Positions 23,008 to 33,735 of a stretch of 64,000 nt of DNA are shown one piece after another (the first letter of the stretch is position 1; every line of letters begins with the position of its first letter). The notes under the pieces were generated by a model. The model ran no database searches. It saw nothing but the letters and a program-made list of their open reading frames with translations, and was not told where the DNA came from. The DNA is from Sequoia sempervirens (lineage: Eukaryota; Streptophyta; Pinopsida; Cupressales; Cupressaceae): the NCBI GenBank assembly GCA_007258455.2, contig VDFB02193867.1:531066751-531130750 (forward strand), read 5' to 3'. A program made the position numbers and the translations under genes.

Positions 23008-23513
23008 ACAAGAGCAATCTCAGTCAACTACTCCACAAAAAAAATTTCTGCCCAATGAAGGAAAAATGGCTTGCAAAATGATTCAATAACACTATGCAAT
23101 ATGTGTATAATTGAAAACCCTACACTTATTTTCCATTCCTTCATGAACACTACCTTTTCCACTAACTGTCTCAACTATTGGATCCTTCCATTCCTTTGGT
23201 CAGCAACAAGAATCAAGGAAACCCGATTCTTTCTATCATTGTATGGAGGTATGAGTTAGTTGCATGGTGGTACCTCTTATGATATATGATTAAATACATT
23301 GATATTGTTGTTCTTATGTAATCATCCATAGATATTATTCATTGTTTCACTATTTGGAAATTCACCTATGGTGCTCTTAAATCTGAGATCACATGAATGT
23401 CACTGTTTTGAAGCTTTTGTTTATTAGTGACAAAGTCATCATTTGTCTCTAGTTGGTGATATTTGCAAGCATTACTTGCTACTCTAATCGGTAATACTCT
23501 ACAACTAAATTCA

Positions 23514-24009
23514 GTGGATTTATACTTCTAATCTTCTCCATGACCAATGGGCAGTCCTGATCAATGGGATGCTCTGTAACTATACAAGGAGGGTTAAGAG
23601 GCCCATTTTGTTTAAAAATTGGAATTTCATACCTACTAACCTCATCTTTAAAGGGTTGATCTAGAATGAAAGGATTTGTTTAAATCTCATGTTTTTGTGT
23701 TTGAGAAAACAAAAACTTCATCTACTCCCCTTTTGTAGTGGATTTATACTTCTAATCTTCATGTCTACTCTATAGCTAAATGCAGTGAATTTATATATCT
23801 AATCTTCTCCATGATCAATGGGCTATCCTAATCAATGGGCTACTCTGTAACTATACAAGGAGGGTTAAGAGGCCCATTTTTTTCAAAACATGGAATTTCA
23901 TACCTACTAACCTCATCTTGAAAGGGTTGATCTAGAATGAAAGGTGTTGTTTGAATCTCATGCTTTTGTGTTTCAGTAAATAAAAACATCATCTACTCCC
24001 CTTTTGTAG
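23514..24009. repeat. Local duplication of about 235 bp within unit 1
   Basis: The phrase AGTGGATTTATACTTCTAAT and the following 220 bases (including ACTATACAAGGAGGGTTAAG and ACTAACCTCATCTT) occur from 23514 and again from about 23740-23790. The same local duplication is in unit 2 at about 33753-34250, so it is older than the 10.2-kb duplication. On the minus strand it duplicates part of a coding frame (FILDQPFQDEVSRYEIP). Confidence 0.75.
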
Positions 24010-24500
24010 CTAACTCCCTCTCGAACTTTTATTCAAACTGTATCCTTTGTGTTTTCAACTCTTGCTCATGAAGGTAGCTCTGATAATCTAACTCATGTTG
24101 TTGCAAATCAAGCTCTTGTTGCCTCCTGAACTCTTTTATCTTCTTTGTGATGTCTAACAATATGTCCTTGGTGTCATTCATGTTATTCTTCATATCATTC
24201 ATGTTATTATTCATATCCCTAACCTCCAAATCTTGGAGGTGATCAAGAGAGTGTTTGAATTGATTTGACATTCAAGATGTTTATTGAGGCTGATTTTGGA
24301 CATATAAATGTTGATATGAAGATTGAGCAGGGGTGGGTGGGAGGTAATCATGTTGAGCATGCTAATATACTATTGTTGCATGGTTGTTTGGGATGAAACT
24401 AGCGACATGAATAGCCTAATATGGCTGATAAGGATGTGGCTAGGCAATATTTTCATGAAACAAAGGTGGAAAGATGCTATTTTTAATGAAAAAATGACAT
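23760..24500 (-). pseudogene. Pro/Gln-rich then coiled-coil frame of insertion X (unit 1)
   Basis: Reading leftwards from about 24480, the frame encodes a Pro/His/Gln/Tyr-rich linker (LPPTPAQSSYQHLYVQNQPQ), then from 24271 MSNQFKHSLDHLQDLEVRD, repeated MNNNMNDMK units and a charged coiled-coil stretch (KKIKEFRRQQELDLQQHELD). It continues past stops into QTTPFILDQPFQDEVSRYEI up to about 23760. Stops are single and in frame. It resembles Gag-like or assembly proteins of plant elements in composition only. No enzyme domain is seen and the family is unknown. Confidence 0.5.
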
Positions 24501-24737
24501 GTTAAATCATTTGAAACTTGGAAAACTTCTTGAAATCAAAGTGAATAAGATTTATTTTGCAAAGATGAAACATACCAGCACTTTGTCTGCTTGAAACTAG
24601 TAGATTGGGCTCAAAATTTCTAGGTATAAATAGTAACCTCTGAAAGGTAAAAAGACTTGTCTATACCAAAATAGCAACTTAAAATTGAATTCTTTCTCTA
24701 AACTGAACTTCAGAGTCCCATCAAGCATGCCAAAAAC

Positions 24738-25581
24738 TGTTGTCATGAGGATTGAACCCTAGATGCTAAGCTTAAAGCTCAGCAATCTTGTGAAACATGG
24801 AAACACCTTTGAGCTTGTGGGTTGCTCATGTTGAAGGTGAATCTCTAGATTGTGGGTTGGTTCCCCTTTTGATCTCCTAGAATTTAATGACTTGTGTGGG
24901 AAAAGGGAGAAAGATTAATCTATGAAATTGAAGAAAAATAGAAAGGTAAATTACTTCTAGGAGGTGATGCACTAAAAAATACTATTATGTAGACTTATTC
25001 ATAACTAATATTCTCATAATATCTATAAACAAAACTCAACTTGGGCACCTTGATCACATAAATGCTTCACTAAAAGGATTTGCTTAATCTTTCCTTACTA
25101 AGGAAAACAAATTGTTGTATCATTTACTGATGTATGTACACAATAGTAGTTTATCACAGGTCATTAATTATGCTTTGAAGTTTATCTCTTCTCTTAATTT
25201 GCAAAAACCCTATTTTCTTTAGCAAGGAAAGATTAAACTAGTCTTTTAGTGAAACATTTACATGATCAAGGTGCCCAAGTTGAGTTGTGTTTATAGATTT
25301 TCTGGGAATATTAGTTGTGAATAAGTCTGCTTAATATTATTTTTCATTGCATCACCTCCTAGAAGTAATTTACCATCTAGTTTGTCTTTAGTTTCATAGA
25401 TTAATCTTTCTCCCTTTTCCCACACAAGTCATTAGATTCTAGGAGATCAAAAGGGGAACCAACCCATAATCTGGAGATTCAACTTCAACATGAGCAACCC
25501 ATAGGCTTGAAGGTGTTTCCATGTTTCACAAGATTGTTGAGCTTCAAGCTTAGCATCTAGGGTGCAATCGTCATGACAACA
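24738..25581. repeat. 844-bp imperfect palindrome at the right end of X (unit 1)
   Basis: The block starts TGTTGTCATGAGGATTGAAC and ends with its inverted form ...CGTCATGACAACA. The arms are about 390 and 450 bases around a centre near 25130-25180 containing ATTTACTGATGTATGTACAC. The right arm matches the left terminal arm at 11761 over its full length. The left arm lacks the inner ~95 bases, as if an internally deleted or refolded copy of X formed here. The right edge is flanked by GTACC, the left edge is not. Confidence 0.8.
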
Positions 25582-25586
25582 GTACC

Positions 25587-25800
25587 ATCAAGAGTTGTTG
25601 ACAATGAAATGTGTTTTAGATGCAAGGTCTTTTTTGACATGTGTTCGTAATATTAGATATCTTTAACACATTCAACACCTTATCATCCACAGGGAAATGG
25701 ATAGGCTAAATCAAGCAACAAATGCATTGTGAATACCATCAAAAAATATCTGGATGCAAACAAGAAAAGGTGGGATGATAAGTTAATTTTTTTTGTCTAA
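25587..25800 (+). pseudogene. Element D integrase, distal half (unit 1)
   Basis: Directly after the second GTACC the frame reads PSRVVDNEMCFRCKVFF (second catalytic Asp region, decayed) and then STPYHPQGNG, SNKCIVNTIKKYLDANKKRW and DDKLI, the conserved core end with the catalytic Glu position (A[E]SSNK) changed or frameshifted. It joins exactly to RFGVP at 11760. After about 25800 similarity to integrase is lost. Confidence 0.85.
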
Positions 25801-27599
25801 GAAAATAGTGTAACTATTACCTATTTTTGCTACTATCCCAAATAGGTAGTGTTGTTATATTTTACAAGTGAAAAGAAGGTACATTTTAAATTTTCTATGT
25901 CGGATTCATGTGCATAAAGAGATATCAGAAGACTACAATACTATATTTCCTTATCCAGATGCGTATAACATAGGAAAAAGTACACAATCTTTCTAAAAAT
26001 GTAGTCTTTATTGATAGTTATAAGTGTATAGTGTCCCTCACAAGTCGGGGGACTGACTATTTTAATGCATATAAAGAAAAAACTATACATTTACAAATAT
26101 AAAGAGAAAGAATTCACATAAAGAGGAAGGGGGCCCTTCATTTCCTAAATGACGAATCTCGGTTCCTTTGTCCTGCATCATTTTTAGTCTCTCCTGCTTG
26201 TCCTACTTCTAGTTGATGCTCTCCTTGCTGCTCTTAGGTTCGTTGTATTTGTGTGAGAAAGTGATTTTAGAGAAATGAGGGATCACCAATCAAAATATGT
26301 GGATACATATATAAACATATAATTTGATCCTCATGTGCATTAAAATAGATTACATACCATAGATGTCCAAGTAAACAAGAGAGTTATCAAACGCATCTAC
26401 CATATGCTCTGTTTATCTAGCATGTTTTCTCATTGTGTCGGTATAGGTTAAATCTTTTTATTGTTTTGTTTTGTCTGTTTACATGTGGGGTAAAATGTGG
26501 CTCCCACAAGGGTTGAGCCCATCATGTTGCCTTCTTGTGTTTTAAGAGTGGTAGGAATGTAAGCAAATTTAGCAACTTGATCAAATTGATGATAAACCTA
26601 TTCTTGATGCATTAAATCAATATGGAATCATGCTATTTGATCATATTTCATTATCAAATTCAAAAGATGCGACAAAAACTGTGTGCATTATCAAGAAAGA
26701 TTACTTTTCATCATTTCACAATGAACCAAATAGTAGGTTGCCATCATGTTGATCAAAAAGGCAGTCATTTCTTCTTGGAAATATTACTCTACTAGATATT
26801 TTGATGGGTGTTTTTCACACTTTCTCAACACAGGAAGTACACATGTGCACTACCTCTCTTGAAAGGAAATCTTCAACAACAAGTTGTTGAAAATATCCCC
26901 AAGGTTTCTCAGGTGTCAGGTCATGACTTGCATGGAACTCCTCAGTTGATGTTTGATGTGATTTTGTTGGTAATCACAGGGTAGACTTATGTAGTTGGAT
27001 GGGGACTGGATGTTAAAATATTAATTTTTTGAGATGGGAGTCAAGGTGCATTTTGCTGTAGGTTCGGACAGCAGTCTAAAACTTCAATATTTTCTTCAAG
27101 TTTTGGCTTTACAATGTGCAATGAACCTTAGAATAAGTTGTTTCTAAAAAAGAGGAAAAAAGATCAGGGAAAGGGGAAGGTTCCTGGATCTGCAACTAAC
27201 TGTGAACAGTAATTATGGAGTTCCTGCCATGGACAACCTCCTTCAAACAAAATTTCACTTAACTAGAAAATTCACAGTCTCATGAATTTTGTGCTATCTT
27301 CTAAGGTATACGGATATTTCATCATTCATTCACCATATACATGCATGAACAAATATAAAAGTGTGCAGAAGATTTGAATTCAAGCCCATACTAACTTTGC
27401 ATAGCCATTTACAAGTAGCAAACATCAAAAAGTGTGGACTAGGAAGGCATCTACATAGCAGAAATTTTCATAACTATAGAACAGCATAACCAAATCTATC
27501 TAAGCAGTTTAAATCTAACTTAAAACAACAATGTAAATTTAAATAAATCATCAAACAATGGAGATTGAATCATGAAACATGTGAAGAACTCAGAAAATG
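25801..27599. other. Unassigned sequence of unit 1
   Basis: There is no recognised gene. A protein-like stretch occurs at about 26560-26760 (DDKPILDALNQYGIMLFDHI, CIIKKDYFSSFHNEPN) and continues in another frame near 26845-26985 (LPLLKGNLQQQVVENIPKVS), with stops. The counterpart in unit 2 is 36,800-37,220. Near 26,140-26,230 there is a GGAAGGGGGCCCTTCATTT word. It may be captured coding sequence or the remains of an element; I cannot assign it. Confidence 0.35.
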
Positions 27600-27860
27600 C
27601 ACCAAGTCAATGTATTTTCATTACAAATTTCTGCAGCATGTCTTTACAACAACTCAACTCCCTTTGACAATGAGAGGAGACCCCTATTTATAGTGCCCAA
27701 AAAGTAGAATGAATTGCCAAGATTTAATCTTTTCCTGTGGCCAAGATTCACTAAAAACTAGGGTTCTACCTACCCTCCTAATATATTACAATTTAAAATA
27801 CAATCTTTTCCATATCCCTATTTTGTCTAGTAGTGACAACACTGTAGCATTTTGTCTTTT
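27600..27860 (-). promoter_or_regulatory. LTR-like promoter segment with TATA box (unit 1)
   Basis: On the minus strand, just downstream of the giant frame, TGCTACAGTGTTGTCACT (from about 27848) follows an A-rich AAAAGACAAAA tract. About 160 bases on, GGCACTATAAATAGGGGTCT gives a good TATA box at 27688-27695. This order (purine-rich tract, TG, TATA about 150-200 bases in) looks like the start of a 3' LTR of the element that carries the giant frame. The LTR end and a 5' partner were not found. Confidence 0.45.
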
Positions 27861-27883
27861 GTTGATTGCTCTTTCTACGATAG

Positions 27884-30800
27884 CTATTCCTTCAGAAGCT
27901 CTTCACTAACAATAGGGTCACCCTCTTGCTTCTTCATAGCTACGTATTCCATAAAATTCAAGATTACTGGTTGGAGCTTGTCGACCTCCATGATCTCGGA
28001 TCATAGTACCTGATAACTCCATTCCTTAGAGTTTTCCCCAAGCCTCTTCCAATCATCATCATACTTGGCAATGTGGTCCCTGAATAGTTCTAACTGGGTG
28101 AAGGCGCAGGCGGAAAAACTCATGAAATCCATTGTTATCTCATCTAACATCCCATCCTCCATACTTTTCTAGAAATGGGGATTTATCTTCTCTGGATCAA
28201 TTTGCACCGGCATGTCATATCCCGTCATTAGCCTCAAATATCGGGCACAATCCACTCTAACTTCTTTGACCCATTCAATATCTAGATCCACCTTATCAAT
28301 TACTTGCCCCAACCTTTCTTTCCTATTATCAAAGTCCCACTTCCACACATCTACTAGCCAATGATCATCCCCTTTTAGTGCGAGCTTGTTTTCCCATGTG
28401 GCTTTTGGTAGTTGGAGGATATCCTCGACCTTTGGATAGGTGGACTTATACATTGTAGGGAAGTCAGTGCAAAGCTTCTTTGTGCCCTCTAGAGATTGTT
28501 GTAAATCTACGAACTTGTTGTATGTTCGAACAACCTGACTGATACCCATGTTCCTGATGTATAGGACCTGTCGGAACTAGCTCCCTGTATTTTTGTCTAA
28601 GTTCTTTCTCCTTTCTAATTTGTCAATTTGTTCCTTCGATAGTAGTTGGGGTGGATTCACGGATGTGGTAGGAATGTCTTCAACTCAAGACCATTGTTGG
28701 ATGTAATTTGTGAAGGTGGCTACCTGTGCTTTAAGCTCATCTTTTGAGACTTTATCTTGTTGTATTAAATGCACCACCATACCCACAAACTCCTCAAGGT
28801 GCTCCACCTTTTGCTCCCTAATAGCAGTTACCAAGTTAATGGTGGAGACATTATAGCTTACTCCCTCTTGGCTTACCACCGGTTTTGCTATTTGCACAGT
28901 TCGGGACCTAGAAGCATCCATCATTACCTTGGATCTAACTTTGCGCTTCTTCTCCTTCATGGTTGAGATTTGCACCTGGGCCAAGATAGCCTCTAGTCTT
29001 GCTCTTGGATCCCTTGGGGTAGGAGTATTCTTTTCTGGTTGCTTCTCTAGCCACTCACGCATAGTGGATTTTCCCTTAGGTGATTCTCGATCACCCTCAC
29101 CTTCCCTTGTTTGGATCTCTATTTGTTCACCTGTGGGAGCCCTTTCTTTCATTTTATTGTCATCTCCTTCTTCCTTGTCGGAGTCTTGGATGAACGTGAG
29201 GCATTTGATGGGAGGCTTGGTAGGCAATTTCTCTTGTGGGATTTCTTCTATCTCAATTCCTTTCTATTTCCTTTCTTCAACTTGTTTTTCCTTGTGCACA
29301 TGTGCCTCAGGCCTGTCTCTTTCTATATCTCCTTCTTCATAAGGAGGTGGCACATCCTCCTTTTGTTCCCTTGTAGGGAGGTCCACATTTCCTGTTGCCC
29401 TGTCACCTTCTTGCCCCTCTTCCCTAGGCGGTGGCTTTTTTGCTTCTTCTCCATCGTGCTTCAATTATCTGGCCATTTCCTCTTCGAGATCATCATTGAA
29501 GGTCTGTACAATAGTTCTACCACTGGTACCCTCCTCTTCGTCTCCACTTTTGGAAGATCTCGCTCCTTCTTCTTCATAGACCACCCTATCAATTTTTTGG
29601 TGTTCATACTTCGGGTGTTCATGGTACTCATCAACTTCTTCCTCCATTTCCTTCGAGGCTTCTTTCTCCCACCTCTCCCATTCTTCAAAAATTAACATTG
29701 TGGCTTCCATTGTTGGCAGTCCCGTTGGAGGTTGCAAAGGTGTAGCACTGGCGAGGACCCATGCTAAGGTAGCTTGGATAGTGGGATCTAAAAGCATTTG
29801 AGAAATCTTGGAAGGGACATTTTGCATGTGCCACGAGAAAGCCTCTGGTAATGCTAGTGAGGGCATTGGTGTTGTCGCTACTGCCAATGGGAGTGATGTA
29901 GTAGGTGACATGGCAGCGGAGGAAAGCAGAGTAGTTATGTCAGAGGAAGAGTCAACCATTATTATGGGCCCAGCTAGGGGAGAGGAGGTGAGATGGACTG
30001 AGATGTCCACTATAGGTGGGGATGTAGTGACCATGGTCTGGGAAGTAGGCAGAAGGGTGGCGTAGACAGGGAGAGCTGGAGGAGGTCTTGGCTAATCTAT
30101 CTTCCCTTCCTCACCCTCTTGAAGGGGATCTTCTTGAATAGGTGGCTGCTCCGTGACACTTCCTGTTCATTTGGGCCTCTTAGAGGGCGATCCTTCTAAG
30201 TCTTTCCTTCAATAAACTTTGGGGTCTAGAGACTGTTCCACCTCAATTCCCTTCCTTTTGTTTGATCTTGTGAGTGGAGGAGATTTGGATGTCCCACTTG
30301 TTGAAGTTCTAGCAATGACATCTTCCATGGCACTAGGCTCACTCTTGAGCCCTTCATACATTAGGACAACCCCTTGTTGCTTTAATCAAGCTACTTTTCC
30401 ATCAATTCATTCTTTGGTAGGAGCCTTAATTGGCTTAGTTACAATATCGAGGTCATCGACCTCCTGCTCATCGCAATTTCTCATTGGCAGCAGAAAATTA
30501 GTGACTGTGGTGCACCTAGGGTCCATGATGGTGCTCTCATCCTCCTCGACCTAATCTGGTATAGGAAACAACTGCACCCTTCTTACGAAGTGTATGATCA
30601 TCCTCATGTAATGCCTTCCATGCATCTCCTTGTCATCTTGGAAATCTTCCCATAAATCTTCAATGTGATGTAGGTGGGCATACCCTAGTCCCAGTGCCTT
30701 TCTTACATGCCCATATGGGTCCACTCGTGGGCGAGCAGTATGTTGGCAGAAGAGGTACTCCGCCAATTCCCTCTCAGAATTCCCAGCACACTGGGAAGTT

Positions 30801-32056
30801 TGAAATTTGTACATTCCTTGGCCGAAAGCTAAGGGTTAAGGGATCCCTACCAAGTGTTTGTTCCTAAGGACTGAATGTATATGTTGCAGCTGCCAGGAAA
30901 GTTCTAACAGTATGAGTCGGTCATTGGGATACCGAGGGAGCTTATTCGACCTTTCTATAAAACCCTAGGCACAAATATATGTGAATTTGGGATACTATAA
31001 AAATAAGGTGTACTGCTTAAAGAATTCTCGAGCATTGTGAGAGACCCTTCTCTCAAAATCCCCTCCGAGCAACCTGATGATGTGGTTGATGAAGGCGTCA
31101 TTCACCCTGCAGTACTCCTTAAAATTCCTGAACTATATCTAGGGATATCTATCATATACCTTCAATCTTTGGCCTGACTGCTCATCAGGTGCCACAAATA
31201 ATCTGTTGTATTTCCTCTTCTCAGCCAGTGAGTAGACCAGATAGGAGGTCATGTAGAACTTAGAGCTCTTCTTCACATTCATAAACTGCTCATGGAAGTA
31301 GTCGCTTATGATGCCTCCCTAGTAGAATGAGGCTTTTGTGGTGACATCTTCATCCTCACAGAGGATTTTTTCAACAAAATACACCATCCGCTCTTGATAA
31401 AATGCAACAATAGGGAGGCCTGTTACCCTGCTCAACATGGTTACTAGGTCATGGTAGTCCTCATAGAAATCATTGTGAAAGAATTCTTGAGGCACTTTTG
31501 CAGTGCTGCCCCTTTTCTCCTTGAGCCAGTACTGGTTTATTAATTTTTTGTAGCCCATCAAGTCTTCATCCCAAGTTGCTTTACCTTCCTCCATGGTGGC
31601 CATCTCCATTTCCCCAAAGGTGGGAATGTGAAAATTTGTGGTGATCGCCTCAGCTAACATGTCAGCGAGGATGTTCTCATCCCTATCAACAATGGTTCTT
31701 GTCTGTGGCTGGTAGGCCTGATGACAAGCCATGACCAATTCAGGTGCTATGAAAGATTGGGGGAAGCCTGGAGCTTTTGCAATCCCACTCTTTCTGATTA
31801 ATCTGGCATTGTTAGTCTTCGGGTGGATTCTAACCCTTTGTTTGAACTCATCAATATCGACATGGTCGATATTGGTGTTTGTGATTTCCTTCCAGTCGGT
31901 GATAATTTTTGAATGCAGGGGTTCACCCTGGAATTATTACTTCATTTGGTCTTCTTCCTCTCTTCCACAAGGATTCTTTCCCACTTTATTTCCTTTGTCC
32001 TTCTCTGCAGCTTCCCCCGAGGGTTCTGCACCTAATTCCATATATCCTACAAACAT
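27884..32056 (-). pseudogene. Giant 1,391-codon reading frame of unknown family (unit 1)
   Basis: A single minus-strand frame runs from ATG at 32056 to TAG at 27884 with about 20 in-frame stops but, as far as I can trace it, no frameshift. Approximate layout: residues 1-100 charged start; 100-510 a mostly helical, hydrophobic-patterned region (LVTMLSRVTGLPIVAFYQER, ERELAEYLFCQHTARPRVDP); 510-700 Pro/Ser/Thr linker; 700-1030 very acidic Glu/Lys-rich disordered part; near 1038 a basic KKRKVR nuclear-signal-like word; 1040-1390 helical C-terminus with DVWKWDFDNRKERLGQVIDK, then DIEWVKEVRVDCARYLRLM. No RT, protease, zinc knuckle, integrase or transposase motif is seen. Many stops are shared with unit 2, so decay began before the duplication. 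It is probably an extra or structural ORF of a retroelement. Confidence 0.7.
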
Positions 32057-33246
32057 AGACGTAATGAGTAAAACCAATTACGAAAGCATTAACGTTAGTC
32101 AAAATCCTGTGGATGAAATCCAATCAGACATCATATGATTAATGAAGTTAAATCCTTACTTTTAGATGTCATTAGTCACTTTCTGAAGGGATCTTGGACA
32201 ATCTGGGCCCAAGGGGCCAGACTTCCCTGGCAGGAATGTTGTTTTGAAAGGGCGAACATGGTGGAGCAATCTAGGCAATTTCTCCCATCTTCATGCTTTG
32301 ATGGTTGTAAAGGCTCATGTCGAAGAGGGTCAAATTTGAGCGTGTGGGTCGAGATTGAATTTCAAATTTTAGGTTATCTTGATCAATTTTGGACCTCTTG
32401 GAGGTTCAGGGCCAGAAAGTTGTTAGGACTTTGTTGTTTGAAATGGCCAAGAAGAAATGGAGTTAAGGGATCTGGGACCTGGGAGGTCCAAGGATGATTG
32501 ATTGTTTCTTTTAAATGTTGAAGCATTCGGGCTCGGAGGGGCAGAAAGCCATTGGTGATTTGCTGTTTGAAAATGGCGGGTGTGGCATGGAAGTCTAGAG
32601 GGAATGGCCCGGTGGACCAGACTTGGCATTAAGCTAAGCTACCAGATTTTCCTTGTGATGATTTTTGTGGCAATTTTGAGAGCAGACCTCAAAGGTTGGG
32701 AAGGCGGGAAAGTTTTTCCTTTATTCACCGGCCATCATAGGACGGAATCCCGATGGTCGGGGCCCGATGAGGGAAAAGACATCAATGTTCACTATTCATT
32801 GGTTTTCATGGCAAAAGAGTGGTTGGGACTCAGAAGGCGGAAGGTCACCATCGGGGTTTCACCATTAGAAATGGAAAAGATAGCATAGAGTTTTGGACAC
32901 AGAGATCTAGATGGTCAGGCCCGACAGGGGCAAAAGCAGTTGAAAAAATTTCTCAACTTAAGCGGATGGTAAAGAAGGGTCCGAGTCTCAAGGTTCAGGA
33001 AGGTGGAAGCCTTTCACCATTTTGGAATGGCAAACACCTGAAGGAAACCCCGCCAGGGAAACTTGGCGAGGCGGGCCTGCCAGGCCCCAAGACCACTGGT
33101 AGAAGTAAACTTCCAAGGAGAGTCTGCAAGGCACCAAGACTTAACCAAAATGAACAAGATGAAACACAATCAACTTAAGATGAGACTTTGAAAAATGTTG
33201 ACCACTTAGGACACCAAAATGGGGCATGCAAAATGAGGTAGCAAAA
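32057..33246. other. GC-richer leader region upstream of the giant frame (unit 1)
   Basis: This 1.2-kb block is clearly richer in G on the plus strand than its surroundings (for example GGGCGAGGCGG-like and GGTCGGGGCCCGATGAGGG words). Plus-strand open frames here (32135-32497, 32580-32888, 32819-33178) have no family resemblance, and since the giant frame is transcribed leftwards this is most simply its 5' leader. It is conserved in unit 2 at 42281-43472. Confidence 0.5.
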
Positions 33247-33735
33247 GAACAAGAGAAATCTCAGTCAACTTCTCCACAAAAAAATTCTGCCCAACGAAGG
33301 AAAAATGGCTTGCAAAATGATTCAATACCACTACACAATACGTGTATAATTGAAAACCCTACACTTCTTTTCCATTCATTCATAAACACTACCTTTTCCA
33401 CTAACTATCTCAGCTATTGGATCCTTCCATTCCTCTGGTCAACAACAAGAATCAGGGCAGCCCAATTCTTTCTGTCATTGTATGGTGGTATGAGTTAGTT
33501 GCATGGTGGTACCTCTTATGATATATGATTAAATACATTGATATTGTTGTCCTTATGTAATCATCCATAGATATTATTCATTGTTTCACTATTTGGAAAT
33601 TCACCTGTGGTTCTCTTAAATCTGAGATCACATGAATGTCAATATTTTTCTGCTTCTGTTTATTAGTGACAAAGTCATCATTTGTCTCTAGTTGGTGATC
33701 TTTGCAACCATTATTTGCTACTCTAATCGGTAATA

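Larger units (their letters stand above)
11761..25581. mobile_element. Insertion X in D integrase, TSD GTACC, inverted terminal arms
   Basis: Integrase D is intact up to ...GGTGTACC (GTACC at 11756-11760) and continues after 25581 with GTACCATCAAGAG (GTACC at 25582-25586), so the block between is one insertion with a 5-bp target duplication. It begins TGGTGTCACGAGGATTGCAC and ends with the inverted counterpart ...CGTCATGACAACA. After subtracting nested element A its own length is about 4.9 kb. The right part contains a minus-strand Pro/Gln-rich coiled-coil frame. TG...CA ends and a 5-bp duplication suit an LTR retrotransposon, but inverted arms of about 450 bp suit a TIR or foldback element. 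I leave the class open. The right end and its palindrome recur at 34978-35821 through the tandem duplication. Confidence 0.65.
23008..33246. repeat. 10.2-kb tandem duplication, unit 1
   Basis: Unit 1 starts at ACAAGAGCAATCTCAGTCAA and ends at about 33246, where ACAAGAGAAATCTCAGTCAA starts unit 2. Landmarks keep a constant offset of about 10.23-10.24 kb: GGAAAAATGGCTTGC 23061/33300, palindrome start 24738/34978, GTACC 25582/35822, giant-frame stop 27884/38104, CAACTTAAGATGAG 33171/43398. Divergence is roughly 5% by eye with small indels. The left break lies inside X; the right break lies upstream of the giant frame. Confidence 0.9.

Noticed and set aside
28769..30554. Several long plus-strand open frames (also at 38252-40648)
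   Set aside because: They lie opposite the giant minus-strand frame, are Ser/Leu/Phe-rich as expected for its complement, and do not form one continuous frame.
32135..33178. Plus-strand open frames of 102-120 codons upstream of the giant frame
   Set aside because: No family resemblance, frames differ between the two units, and they are best explained by G-rich composition.
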